Below are positions 1 to 8,836 of a DNA stretch of 64,000 nucleotides, in pieces. The notes beneath the pieces are model-generated. The model worked only from the letters and a program-made list of their open reading frames with translations, was not told where the DNA came from and did no database searches. Position 1 is the first letter of the stretch. Each line of letters begins with the position of its first letter. Origin of the DNA: Flammeovirgaceae bacterium 311 (GTDB taxonomy: Bacteria; Bacteroidota; Bacteroidia; Cytophagales; Cyclobacteriaceae). The DNA lies in NCBI GenBank assembly GCA_000597885.1, contig CP004371.1, positions 5,336,001-5,400,000 of the forward strand, given 5' to 3'. The translations under genes were made by a program, and so were the position numbers.

Positions 1-1
1 A

Positions 2-436
2 AACGCCTTCATCTCATTTATACGGTTATCGCTGATGTGGTTTGCGCTGATGGTTTCGATCTCCACAGCACATTCTGTACCACCCCTGGAAGCTAAACGG
101 GACCAGCTGATGGAAAAACGATTTAGCGATTCTCTGGCAGCCCTTCGGGAACAGGATGATGCCAAAACAATAGCGCTTCTGAAAGCCATGGCCCATGAAT
201 TTACGGAGGAAATGGAAAAGCTTAAACCCCAGTACCAGGAATGGTACCTCTCACTATCGGCAGCAGAAAAACGAAAGCTCTTATACGAGACAGATACTAA
301 AAACTGGCTGCAGCTGATGCAGGAAATACAGTTCGATGCCTGCATACAGCGCCGTTTCAGAGAGAATCAGAAGCTGAAACAGGAATATGAAAGTATTCAG
401 TTTTTATGCGACAAGGCCGCCGAGATAGCACAGTAG
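2..436 (+). CDS. Small secreted hypothetical protein, 5' end probably outside the window
   Basis: I do not recognise the family. The frame is open right back to the window edge. The first in-frame ATG is at 35, but the codons before it plus the first 20 residues read as one hydrophobic signal-like segment ending near Ala-His-Ser, so the true start is probably upstream of base 1. The mature part (about 115 residues) is charged and helical, rich in Glu, Lys and Gln, with two cysteines near its C-terminus. It may be a periplasmic helical protein. It ends at TAG 434-436, 140 bp before the next lipoprotein gene on the same strand. Function unknown. Confidence 0.55.
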   Translation, partial: NAFISFIRLSLMWFALMVSISTAHSVPPLEAKRDQLMEKRFSDSLAALREQDDAKTIALLKAMAHEFTEEMEKLKPQYQEWYLSLSAAEKRKLLYETDTKNWLQLMQEIQFDACIQRRFRENQKLKQEYESIQFLCDKAAEIAQ

Positions 437-577
437 CAGCAATACTAAAAAAGTCGGGTAGCTAACCATGGACTGGTGCTGCCGCTGTTCCAATCAGATC
501 CACCTATTCGCCGCCCCTGGGGAAGCAGTCAATCAAGCATAATTAATCAAACAAATAACCCTTAATTTTTTACAATC

Positions 578-1189
578 ATGAAAAAGTTTCTGTATCCAAT
601 TTACGCGCTTGCCATGCTGGCAATGGTTTCATGCACCGACGATGACGACAAGGTGCCAGCCCCGGAGCCTATGCCCACCAATGCTGTTTCCTACAATGGC
701 AAAAACTATGATATCGACAACGGCACCATCATCGACTGGGGTTTCTGGGAGAATCACTATAACTACGACATCTTCCTGACAGACGGTATCATGGATTTTG
801 AAAACGAAACAGCCCCAGGTGCCACTTTTGTAATCTATGCCGAGCTCTGGTCGCCAGGTACTGAAGACTTCTCTACCGGGACCTTTACCTTCGATGACAG
901 TGGTAATACTGCTGGAAAACGATTCTTTGAAAGCCTCACTGTGGTGATCGATAGCAACAACAGCGGAGAGTTAGATGAAGAAGATGACGAGCTAACCGCA
1001 AAGGCAGGAACCTTTAAGATTTCCGCATCAGGCACACGCTATTCTGTAGAAATGGATGTAATGCTTAGCAATAACAAAGCCCTGAAAGGCACTTACAGCG
1101 GCACTTTCGAGAAATTTGAAGGTACACTGGAAGAAATGCCGGGCGGCAGGCAAAGAACTAAAAAGCCAGCTAAACTAAGCTTTAAATAA
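578..1189 (+). CDS. Hypothetical lipoprotein with acidic surface-export-like N-terminus
   Basis: This is a 203-residue protein with a lipoprotein signal peptide: MKK, a hydrophobic core, then a lipobox ending MVSC at Cys 19. The cysteine is followed directly by TDDDD, an acidic run like the lipoprotein export signals that send Bacteroidota lipoproteins to the cell surface. The mature protein is probably beta-rich. An aspartate/glutamate-rich loop around residues 125-138 (DSNNSGELDEEDDE) looks like an EF-hand or dockerin-type calcium loop; that reading is inference. The ATG at 578 gives a complete signal peptide. I do not recognise a named family. It belongs to a run of four envelope-protein genes on this strand. 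Confidence 0.75.
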   Translation: MKKFLYPIYALAMLAMVSCTDDDDKVPAPEPMPTNAVSYNGKNYDIDNGTIIDWGFWENHYNYDIFLTDGIMDFENETAPGATFVIYAELWSPGTEDFSTGTFTFDDSGNTAGKRFFESLTVVIDSNNSGELDEEDDELTAKAGTFKISASGTRYSVEMDVMLSNNKALKGTYSGTFEKFEGTLEEMPGGRQRTKKPAKLSFK

Positions 1190-1284
1190 TTTATCTGAAC
1201 CTGATGCTTATAGTGAGCAGGATGTGAATCCAGTAATACTATCTATCAAAAACATCATTCTAAAAACAGGACTATCCTAAAATC

Positions 1285-1956
1285 ATGAAAAATTTATTGT
1301 TGCTTCTATTCACTGGTTGCTGTGTTGCATTTACCAGCTGCGAAAAATCTGAAGTATTATCAACCTCCGGCGAATTATCGGCTGAACAGCGAGCGAATGC
1401 CTCGGAAAATGCCGCCAGACAATCTTTTGCTTTGGATGCCGAAAACTCTGTGGTAGAGTGGTGGGGCAGTGGCCCCGCCGCCAGCCATCACGGCTCTTTT
1501 GCTGTGAGCGGAGAGCATATTGAAGTGGTAAACGGCAAAGTGAAAGAGGGAAACTTTTCTATTCCCATTGCCTCAATTAAAAACTTTGATCTGCCCGAGC
1601 ACATTAAGCCTATACTGCTGGACCACCTCAAGAGCGCCGATTTTTTTAACATGGCGCTGTATCCTGAAGCCAGCTTTAGCTTCCAGAAAATGATTCCGCT
1701 CACTAAAGCTGTTGAAGGTGCTGTTGAAGGTGCTAACTATATGGTAAGCGGTGATTTTACCATGCTGGGAAAAGCAATTGCCATTTCCTTTCCGGCCCGT
1801 GTGTTGGTGGTAAAGGAGCAGCTAACAGTAGAAGCTAAGCTGAAAATTGACAGAACCCGCTGGGGGATGAACTATGCCGCCGATCCTGCGCTGGGAGATC
1901 ATCAAATTTATCCGGAAGTTGATCTGCACCTGAAGCTGCAAGGGCATAAACAGTAA
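1285..1956 (+). CDS. YceI-family lipoprotein
   Basis: 223 residues. The N-terminal signal ends in a lipobox (FTSC, Cys 19). From about residue 47 the protein follows the YceI pattern: an opening beta strand with S-V-V-E-W, a His-His-Gly turn, a strand reading G-K-V-K-E-G-N-F-S-I, and the hallmark segment LLDHLKSADFFN before the P-E-A-S-F-S-F strand. YceI proteins are lipocalin-like barrels that bind isoprenoid or other amphipathic lipids in the periplasm; the ligand cannot be predicted here. The family assignment is firm, the role is not. A clear intrinsic terminator follows at 1967-2006. Confidence 0.85.
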   Translation: MKNLLLLLFTGCCVAFTSCEKSEVLSTSGELSAEQRANASENAARQSFALDAENSVVEWWGSGPAASHHGSFAVSGEHIEVVNGKVKEGNFSIPIASIKNFDLPEHIKPILLDHLKSADFFNMALYPEASFSFQKMIPLTKAVEGAVEGANYMVSGDFTMLGKAIAISFPARVLVVKEQLTVEAKLKIDRTRWGMNYAADPALGDHQIYPEVDLHLKLQGHKQ

Positions 1957-1966
1957 ACCTAAGAAA

Positions 1967-2006
1967 GCCTTGTGCGGGAGATAGCTCTTTGCACAAGGCC
2001 CTTTTT
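1967..2006 (+). terminator. Rho-independent terminator after the YceI lipoprotein gene
   Basis: A perfect 9-bp stem (GCCTTGTGC at 1967-1975 with GCACAAGGC at 1991-1999) closes a 15-nt loop and is followed by CCTTTTT. It starts 11 bp after the stop codon at 1956. Confidence 0.8.
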
Positions 2007-2249
2007 GTACCCAAAAGTTCAACGACGATAAAAGAGGGCGCATGAGCCTTCATTAAATCTGGCAGTTCTGCAAAGTCAGGTTTATTGATGCAGGATAAAA
2101 TCCCGTCAGGTTGCTATAATTACAAAGCCCTTTACCAGAGGGTATAACAACATACAAGTATATTTTTTTGGTGAGCAGCTTGCTGCTCCTTACGCTGGTA
2201 TAAAAGCATTACAGCTACAACCGTCAAATAAGCTAATACACAAATACCC

Positions 2250-3095
2250 ATGTTTACCTCACCCTTCAAATTTGTGCTGCTCCTGGCAGCGTACTGCTTT
2301 CTTTTTATCTCTTGTATTGATGATGATGCACATCACCATGATCATGGCACCACAGGGCCCGGGGCTCCCCACACTGTAACAGGCACAGTGGTAGATACAA
2401 AGGGAAATCCTATGGCGGGCGTAAAAGTAAGAGCAGATAATGTAGATCTGCTGGGCTCAGCCGAGGTAACTACAGATGCAAATGGCCGCTACACCCTGCC
2501 AAAGATGGAGATTGGTGGCTGGAAAGTGTATGCCTGGAAAGAAATGAGTTACAAGGGTAAAACCTACCACCTGCGCCTGGGCATGCCGTCAGCTGCTGAT
2601 TATGAAGCCTTCAGCCCGGGCAGAGAAGGAGCAGTAAAAAACTTTAACTGGCAGCTCTCAGGCCCTATACCAGACCGTCCCCGGAGCGAACGCTCTGGTT
2701 CAGGTTATTTCGGGGGTACTATTTTATTCAGGAACCTGGGACCGGATGCTGGCACCATGGCTGCCGGAACGGAGGTAACAATCACGTTAACGCCTGTTGC
2801 AGGTGCTACCCTCTTAGACGGAAGTGCCCCCCAGGTGATCAGGAAATCATTCACCATAGCAGAAGGAGAATATAACTACTGGATTCACGACATAGCCCAG
2901 TGCGAGTACCGCATCACGGCAGAGGCTAAATTGAATGGCGCTGTAAAACAGCTGCTGCTAAGCACTAACGCTTACAATGGACATGCCGCTGCCATAGAGA
3001 GCTTTTACTTTCCTCCAAGCCTGGGCAGTAGTGGCGACTTTGAGAACGGCCTGCTCTCCAGTAATGACAATCCCTTCTTTATGTATCAGCAATAA
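2250..3095 (+). CDS. Lipoprotein with carboxypeptidase-regulatory-like domain
   Basis: 281 residues. The signal peptide ends in a lipobox (FISC, Cys 22) followed by IDDDAHHHDHG, which joins an acidic surface-export-like stretch to a histidine-rich metal-binding-like tail. Residues about 42-110 form a carboxypeptidase-regulatory-like beta-sandwich (T-G-T-V-V-D, then G-N-P-M-A-G-V-K-V, then T-D-A-N-G-R-Y-T-L-P). The rest is beta-rich and unrecognised. The next gene, which encodes a larger protein of the same type, begins 13 bp downstream, so the two are probably co-transcribed and work together at the cell surface. The specific function is unknown. Confidence 0.8.
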   Translation: MFTSPFKFVLLLAAYCFLFISCIDDDAHHHDHGTTGPGAPHTVTGTVVDTKGNPMAGVKVRADNVDLLGSAEVTTDANGRYTLPKMEIGGWKVYAWKEMSYKGKTYHLRLGMPSAADYEAFSPGREGAVKNFNWQLSGPIPDRPRSERSGSGYFGGTILFRNLGPDAGTMAAGTEVTITLTPVAGATLLDGSAPQVIRKSFTIAEGEYNYWIHDIAQCEYRITAEAKLNGAVKQLLLSTNAYNGHAAAIESFYFPPSLGSSGDFENGLLSSNDNPFFMYQQ

Positions 3096-3108
3096 CACCT
3101 AAGGTTAC

Positions 3109-5292
3109 ATGTATACGATCTTGAAAAGAAACACATTCAGCAGGCTCCTTGCCTTTCTGTTTCTTCTGGCACTATATGCTCCCATTACCGGCTGTACCGA
3201 CGATGATGATGTTAATGTTACGGACCCTGTTGTGGTAGCGGATCCACTGAGCCCTGCGCCTCTGGTTACCACCACCCTGACCGGCACTGTGCTGGATGAA
3301 GAAGGGGAACCATTAGCCGGTGTTACTGTCAGGGTACATGGAGCAACTGCAACAACTTCTGCAGATGGTTTATTCAGGCTGCAGGATATCAGGGTGCCTG
3401 GCAACCGCTGTGTGATCAGCTGTGAGAAGCAAGGCTATTTTACCGGCGTACGTGCCGAGGCGCCTCTTAAAAACAGGGAAACATCTGTACGCATTCGTTT
3501 AATGAACAGTGCTCACACGCATACCATTGATGCAGGTGCCGGGGGTGCGGCGATCCTGGCCAATGGATCAAAAGTGGAAATTCCTGCTGGCGGTCTGGTA
3601 ACCGAATCTGGCAGTGTGTACGATGGGCAGGTAAACATGAGCGTGCGCTACATGGATCCTACCGCGACCAGCTTTGGGGCTTTTGTGGCAGGTGGAGACA
3701 TGCTGGCCCGCAGAACAGACAGAAGTACCAGTATCCTCTACTCTTATGGTATTCTGCGGGTGGAGCTTAGCGGCAGTAGCGGTGAGAAGCTGCAGCTGGC
3801 TGCAGGAAAGCTTTCTACCTTAACAGTGGCCATTCCTGTAGACCAGCTCGCTACAGCGCCCTCTACAATTCCCCTCTGGTATTTTGATGAAGAGGCCGGT
3901 ATCTGGGAGGAGGATGGTTTTGCCACCCGCCAGGGAGATAAGTATATTGGTACAGTAAGCCATTTTACCGATTGGAACTGCGATGATCCAAAAGAATTTG
4001 CTACCATTATCGGCAGGGTGGTGGACTGCAACGGCGGATACGTTGTTCAGGGAGAAGTTTTTGTAGGCCAGTCTACCAGCGATCTGAGCAATGGCGTTGT
4101 TCTGGACAACACAGGACCCAACGGTGGTACAGAATCAGGTTTCAGCATCAGGGTGCCTGCCGGAATGCCCCTGATGGTGGTGGTGCCCCCGCCACTGGTC
4201 CCTGTATTATCAACTACTGAAGCCACAGACTGGGTTTTAGTGCCGGTTCCACCACTTGAACCCGGGCAGGTGTATGATGTAGGCGATATTATGCCAAATC
4301 CATGCCCTTCCATTGCAGCGGGCAGCTTCAAATTAAAGCAGGGAGATAAAGTAGCTTCAGTTACCGTACATGCAATGGGTGCCGGAGGCAACAACCTGTA
4401 CAATGGTGTTATTCCTGTTCCAAATGTAGAAACCACCTTTTCACTTAATTTTTTGGCTGCCAATAGAGGCTACTCTATGCTTGTTGTGACTGAATCCGGA
4501 TTGGCGGTTTCAAAAGAGTTTCAGACATCAGGTGCCGGCGAAACTGCTGAATTAGGCATCATTGACCTCACCGGTCCCCAGCACATTCCTGTTGCAGGGC
4601 TGGTTCTGTGCCAGAATACACCTGTGGCAAATGCAGCTGTTGTTGTTGAGTGGGCAGGCGGTTCTGTGAGCACTACTACGGATAACCTTGGCTTATATGA
4701 GCTGTCAATGCCGGTTGGTACTGCGGCTACTGCCAGGATAAACCATGCAAATGGTACAGGAATCATGGAATTCCAGACACCTGCCAGCGATGGCTACAGG
4801 ATCAACACCATCAACATTTGCACACCCAATACGGCTACAGGGGAAAACAGTTTTACCATCAGCGGAGATGGATACGATAGCACCCCCAAAGCCATACAAC
4901 TGAGAGCTTATCCCAACAGTTATGGTTATTTTAACCGGGATGAAGGCCTTACCCAGTTAGTGATATCAGATGCATCAGAGATACTGGATGTAAACCTGAT
5001 CTTCCCGGGAAATTCGGGTGGAACGGCAGAAAAAAGTAGTAGAACAGGGGCAAGGATATGGATTAAGTCCGGAGACAAGACTATGAATTACTGGGCCGGC
5101 TTCGATATGGATGGAACAGATCTTGATTTAAACATTACCCGCTACAGCGCAGTGGATGGACTCATTGAGGGAACTTTCTCCGGCACTTTCAGAGGCGATA
5201 ATGGAAGCTTTATTACCATTACCAAAGGTAAATTTTCTGTAATCCGGTACTATGACTTTAGTGGTCCGGAGTGTAACGGATTTTGCATGTAA
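3109..5292 (+). CDS. Large carboxypeptidase-regulatory-like domain lipoprotein
   Basis: 727 residues. The signal peptide carries a lipobox (ITGC, Cys 29) followed by TDDDDV, an acidic surface-export-like run. A carboxypeptidase-regulatory-like domain lies at about residues 55-130 (L-T-G-T-V-L-D-E-E-G-E-P-L-A-G-V-T-V), and a second similar sandwich around 495-560 (P-V-A-N-A-A-V-V-V with T-T-D-N-L-G-L-Y). Between them is a segment with many beta strands (about 140-300) like those of large Bacteroidota surface proteins. No catalytic motif is visible. It lies 13 bp after a related smaller lipoprotein gene. It is likely an outer-surface adhesive or scaffold protein; this is inference from architecture. 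Confidence 0.75.
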   Translation: MYTILKRNTFSRLLAFLFLLALYAPITGCTDDDDVNVTDPVVVADPLSPAPLVTTTLTGTVLDEEGEPLAGVTVRVHGATATTSADGLFRLQDIRVPGNRCVISCEKQGYFTGVRAEAPLKNRETSVRIRLMNSAHTHTIDAGAGGAAILANGSKVEIPAGGLVTESGSVYDGQVNMSVRYMDPTATSFGAFVAGGDMLARRTDRSTSILYSYGILRVELSGSSGEKLQLAAGKLSTLTVAIPVDQLATAPSTIPLWYFDEEAGIWEEDGFATRQGDKYIGTVSHFTDWNCDDPKEFATIIGRVVDCNGGYVVQGEVFVGQSTSDLSNGVVLDNTGPNGGTESGFSIRVPAGMPLMVVVPPPLVPVLSTTEATDWVLVPVPPLEPGQVYDVGDIMPNPCPSIAAGSFKLKQGDKVASVTVHAMGAGGNNLYNGVIPVPNVETTFSLNFLAANRGYSMLVVTESGLAVSKEFQTSGAGETAELGIIDLTGPQHIPVAGLVLCQNTPVANAAVVVEWAGGSVSTTTDNLGLYELSMPVGTAATARINHANGTGIMEFQTPASDGYRINTINICTPNTATGENSFTISGDGYDSTPKAIQLRAYPNSYGYFNRDEGLTQLVISDASEILDVNLIFPGNSGGTAEKSSRTGARIWIKSGDKTMNYWAGFDMDGTDLDLNITRYSAVDGLIEGTFSGTFRGDNGSFITITKGKFSVIRYYDFSGPECNGFCM

Positions 5293-5307
5293 AACAGATG
5301 CCCTTCA

Positions 5308-5357
5308 GGCAGAACAGATCGTGATCAAAGCCATTTGATCCTGATCTGTTCCCTGCC
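5308..5357. repeat. Imperfect inverted repeat / hairpin
   Basis: Nested arms pair GGCAG with CTGCC, AACAGATC with GATCTGTT and GATCAAA with TTTGATC around a 4-nt loop, with small internal mismatches. It lies 15 bp after the + strand lipoprotein stop. No proper T-run follows on either strand, so it may be an RNA 3' end structure rather than a canonical terminator. Confidence 0.65.
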
Positions 5358-5497
5358 AAAAAGAGCGTCCTTTAAAAAGACAAAAGCAGATTTTTTGACC
5401 AGCAGGTGCTGCTGTGCCATAGAACTGGTGAATGGAGTACTTAGCCTGTTCAATGTGAACTATTCATTGAATTTCATTTACTGAGGCAGGTTAAACA

Positions 5498-5550
5498 TCA
5501 GCAGTCTATAGATGATGTGGCTTATCTCCTCATCTTCTATAGACTGCTGA
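5498..5550. repeat. 15-bp perfect inverted repeat, possible terminator
   Basis: TCAGCAGTCTATAGA at 5498-5512 pairs exactly with TCTATAGACTGCTGA at 5536-5550, and 4 more base pairs form inside after one mismatch. TTTGTTC follows on the + strand. It lies about 100 bp beyond the acs stop and could end transcription from either side. Confidence 0.65.
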
Positions 5551-5653
5551 TTTGTTCTTCCTCCAGGCCGGGTCCACCTGTGAAGTGTAAGTCACTTACA
5601 GAAACAGGGGGCATGTCAAAGGAAAACGGGACAGTATATTCCTTAGCTATTCT

Positions 5654-7570
5654 CTATTGTATTGCCGCACTTTCATCAATAATTTGCTGTACAATTTCAG
5701 GATCCTGAAGGGTGGAAATATCACCCAGGTTACTTGTATCCTTGCAGGCAATTTTTCTAAGAATCCTTCTCATGATTTTACCGGAACGTGTTTTTGGTAA
5801 GCCTGTTGTAAACTGTATGGTATCCAGTTTGGCAATTGGGCCAATATGTTCCGTAATAATCTGGTTGATTTCTTTGCGCAGGTTTGCCTGCACCCTGGAT
5901 TCTCCTGTTTCTTTCAGAGTAATAAAACCATACAGGGCATTTCCTTTTATATCATGCGGACAACCAACAATGGCAGATTCAGCCACAGCCGGATGTTCGT
6001 TGATGGCATCCTCGATAGGGGCCGTTCCCAGGTTATGTCCTGAAACAATGATAACATCATCTACCCTGCCTGTAATCCGGTAATATCCTACAGCATCTCT
6101 TCTGGCGCCGTCGCCTGTAAAATATTTGTTTTCATAAGTAGAGAAGTAGGTATCCTTAAAGCGCTGATGATTTCCCCAGATTGTTCTGGCAATAGCAGGC
6201 CATGGAAATGTAATACAAAGCCTCCCCTCCACCAGGTTTCCTGTAAGTTCTTCGCCCCCTTCACTCATCAGGGCAAGCTGTACTCCCGGCAGGGGCATGG
6301 TGGCAAAAGTAGGTATGGTAGGGGTAACGTATGGAATAGGGGAGATCATGATACCACCGGTTTCGGTTTGCCACCAGGTATCTACAATCGGGCTTTTGTG
6401 GTTGCCTACATTATCATTGTACCAGTGCCAGGCTTCTTCATTAATCGGTTCACCAACCGAGCCTAAAACCTTCAGGGAAGAAAGGTCGTGTTTTTCCAGG
6501 TAGCTAAGGCTTTCTTTGGCCAGTGAACGTATTGCCGTTGGTGCCGTATAGAACTGATTAACCTTGTGTTTTTCTATAATATTCCAGAACCGGCTAAAAT
6601 CCGGGTAGTTTGGAACTCCCTCAAACATTACCGTTGTAGCGCCATTGGCCAGCGGGCCATATACAATGTAACTGTGCCCGGTAATCCAGCCAATATCAGC
6701 AGTACACCAGTAAACATCTCCATTTCTGTACTGAAACACATTTTTAAAAGTATAGGCTGTGAATACCATATAACCGGCAGTACTATGCACCATTCCTTTT
6801 GGTTTGCCGGTAGATCCCGAAGTATATAAAATAAACAAAGGATCTTCGGCATCCATAATTTCAGGCTCACATGCAGCAGAGGCCTTATCCAGCAGAGGCT
6901 GCAGCCATTTGTCGCGGCCCTCTTTCATCTTCACTTCTGTATTGGTCCTTTTAGCAACCAGTACGGTCTCTATACCTGCACAATCTTTCAAAGCTTCATC
7001 CACAATTGCCTTAAGGTCAATAGTCTTAGCGCCGCGATAAGAGCCATCTGAGGTAATCACCATCTTACAATCGCTATCGTTAATCCTGGTTGCCAAAGCA
7101 GTAGAAGAGAATCCGGCAAATACTACAGAATGTATGGCGCCAATTCTGGCACAGGCAAGTATGGAAATGGCCAGCTCCGGTATCATGGGCAGGTACACAC
7201 ATACCCGGTCACCTTTTTTGATACCATGTTCTTTTAGAACGTTTGCGAACTGGTTTACACGTTTAAACAGCTCATTGTAGCTAATGTGCTGCGCTTCTTC
7301 ATCAGGATTATTAGGCTCGAATATGATAGCTGTTTGCTCGCCTTTTGAGAGCAGATGCCGGTCTATACAGTTTTCGGTAATGTTTAACTTTGCGCCCTCA
7401 AACCATTTAACCTCGGGTTTGCTAAAGTCCCATTCGAGTACTTTGTTCCAGCGTTTTCTCCAGGCGAAATGTTCCTCGGCTACTTCTTCCCAGAATAATT
7501 CAGGCTCTCGAACCGATTTCCGATAAATTTTGAAATACTCTTCTAAACTTTTGATGTGGTAGTTGCTCAT
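5654..7570 (-). CDS. acs: Acetyl-CoA synthetase (acetate-CoA ligase)
   Basis: 638 residues, the usual length for Acs. It activates acetate with ATP to acetyl-AMP and transfers the acetyl group to CoA in the cytoplasm. The N-terminal ACAS domain is present (about residues 8-65). The AMP-binding P-loop reads YTSGSTGKPKG at about 249-259, the substrate-pocket segment W-W-Q-T-E-T-G-G is present, and the C-terminal hinge ends in T-R-S-G-K-I-M-R-R with the catalytic lysine at about 598, the residue that is regulated by acetylation in characterised Acs. Start ATG at 7568-7570. A PAS-LuxR regulator gene lies 276 bp upstream on the same strand and may control it (inference). Confidence 0.95.
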   Translation of the reverse strand: MSNYHIKSLEEYFKIYRKSVREPELFWEEVAEEHFAWRKRWNKVLEWDFSKPEVKWFEGAKLNITENCIDRHLLSKGEQTAIIFEPNNPDEEAQHISYNELFKRVNQFANVLKEHGIKKGDRVCVYLPMIPELAISILACARIGAIHSVVFAGFSSTALATRINDSDCKMVITSDGSYRGAKTIDLKAIVDEALKDCAGIETVLVAKRTNTEVKMKEGRDKWLQPLLDKASAACEPEIMDAEDPLFILYTSGSTGKPKGMVHSTAGYMVFTAYTFKNVFQYRNGDVYWCTADIGWITGHSYIVYGPLANGATTVMFEGVPNYPDFSRFWNIIEKHKVNQFYTAPTAIRSLAKESLSYLEKHDLSSLKVLGSVGEPINEEAWHWYNDNVGNHKSPIVDTWWQTETGGIMISPIPYVTPTIPTFATMPLPGVQLALMSEGGEELTGNLVEGRLCITFPWPAIARTIWGNHQRFKDTYFSTYENKYFTGDGARRDAVGYYRITGRVDDVIIVSGHNLGTAPIEDAINEHPAVAESAIVGCPHDIKGNALYGFITLKETGESRVQANLRKEINQIITEHIGPIAKLDTIQFTTGLPKTRSGKIMRRILRKIACKDTSNLGDISTLQDPEIVQQIIDESAAIQ

Positions 7571-7846
7571 AATTTTTTATCGTAAAAAAATGCACCAGCG
7601 ATAGGGTAGTTCCTTCTCAATATAGGATTTTTTAGAATTAATGTAAGAAAGGAATCTCCAGGATTATTTCGCAGCAGCAGATCTTCACCCGATTCCCCCC
7701 TCATCATCACTTGTTTAACCCACTATGCCTGCTTCGGTTTATCATTAGACCAAACTTCTGCTGATGAGAGATAGGAGGCAGCATATCCGGGTAAAAGCAG
7801 GTTGCAGGGGAGTAGCAAGTATTTCTCTGTTATCACTTCCCGTAAT

Positions 7847-8536
7847 TCAGATCAGATCAAAAGCTCTGGCGTACTGGCAGAGTTCATAGAAAGAGTTGGT
7901 ATTTAGTTTTTGCTTGATGTTTTTTCTGTGCGTTTCCACAGTGGTGGTGGTGATAAATAATGCTGTAGCTGTTTCCGGAGAGCTTTTACCTAAAGCCAGC
8001 AGGCGCAGCACCTCACACTCGCGCTTGCTTAGTTTTTTAAAGTTGGCGTGGTGTGTTCTGATAAAGATGTTCTCCTCCAGCAAACGATCTACCTTAGTGG
8101 TAATATGATTTAAAGGATCTATCGGAAATGCAATGGTGATGGATAACAGGGGCTTTCCCTGTTCGTCCTGCATAAAGATTTTTACACTGCTGATATGCCA
8201 CACCCACTCCTGTACATGTGAGATGCGCACCTGCTGAAAGAAAGAAGTGCTTTCTTCCATATTGTTACGTTCCAGCAAAGCGGATATTTTCGGAACATAC
8301 TCTTTAGCATCTTCAGGATTGAAAAACTGGGCAACATACCCGGGACCAAGCTTTTTGATTGCCTCCAGGGATAAGCCCAGCTCAGCCTCCCCTCTGGGGG
8401 ATATATATTCTACAGAAAAGTCGCTGATGTAATGGATGATCACTACACCAGGCAAGTCTTTGGCAACAGCGGCAACCTGGGCAACTTTCTCTTTTATCTT
8501 CTGATGTAAAGCCTCGCTGATGGGGATGGTAGACAT
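7847..8536 (-). CDS. PAS domain LuxR-family transcriptional regulator
   Basis: 229 residues. The first 140 or so form a PAS-like sensing domain (V-E-Y-I-S-P-R-G-E near 48-56, then the PAS beta sheet around 85-135). Residues about 165-225 form a LuxR-type helix-turn-helix, with L-S-K-R-E-C-E-V-L-R-L-L and the recognition helix T-T-T-T-V-E-T-H-R-K-N-I-K-Q-K-L. There is no receiver domain, so it should sense a ligand or redox cue directly. It lies upstream of acs on the same strand, which makes control of acetate use a possibility without direct evidence. Confidence 0.85.
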   Translation of the reverse strand: MSTIPISEALHQKIKEKVAQVAAVAKDLPGVVIIHYISDFSVEYISPRGEAELGLSLEAIKKLGPGYVAQFFNPEDAKEYVPKISALLERNNMEESTSFFQQVRISHVQEWVWHISSVKIFMQDEQGKPLLSITIAFPIDPLNHITTKVDRLLEENIFIRTHHANFKKLSKRECEVLRLLALGKSSPETATALFITTTTVETHRKNIKQKLNTNSFYELCQYARAFDLI

Positions 8537-8836
8537 ATTTTTTACGAAAATCAGAAAAATTATTGATGTAACACTGATCTACGAAAATCTTGGCCTTTTA
8601 GGCTGAAAAATTGTATCATATCAAGCATTATACCTGGAAGTGGGTATTGACCGCAGATTCATTAAGGTCTATAATTGCGTGGTTATGAATGGTTTAAAAC
8701 TATTCCAAAAATCATCTTTTTAGTTAATTGTACAAGGTGCTTAAAGGGCTTCATGCAGTTTCTGTATGATGATCTTCGTTGTACCTGTAGCTATTATTTC
8801 ATCTTAACACCTAATATCAACCTCTAAAAACCTTCA

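Larger units (their letters stand above)
5293..5653. other. Intergenic region with two large inverted repeats
   Basis: No convincing gene lies in these 361 bp between the convergent lipoprotein (+) and acs (-) genes. The region holds two separate large hairpins, listed on their own at 5308-5357 and 5498-5550. Confidence 0.6.

Noticed and set aside
5517-5708. 63-codon open frame across the end of acs
   Set aside because: It begins within an inverted repeat and ends inside the acs coding region; no coding pattern.
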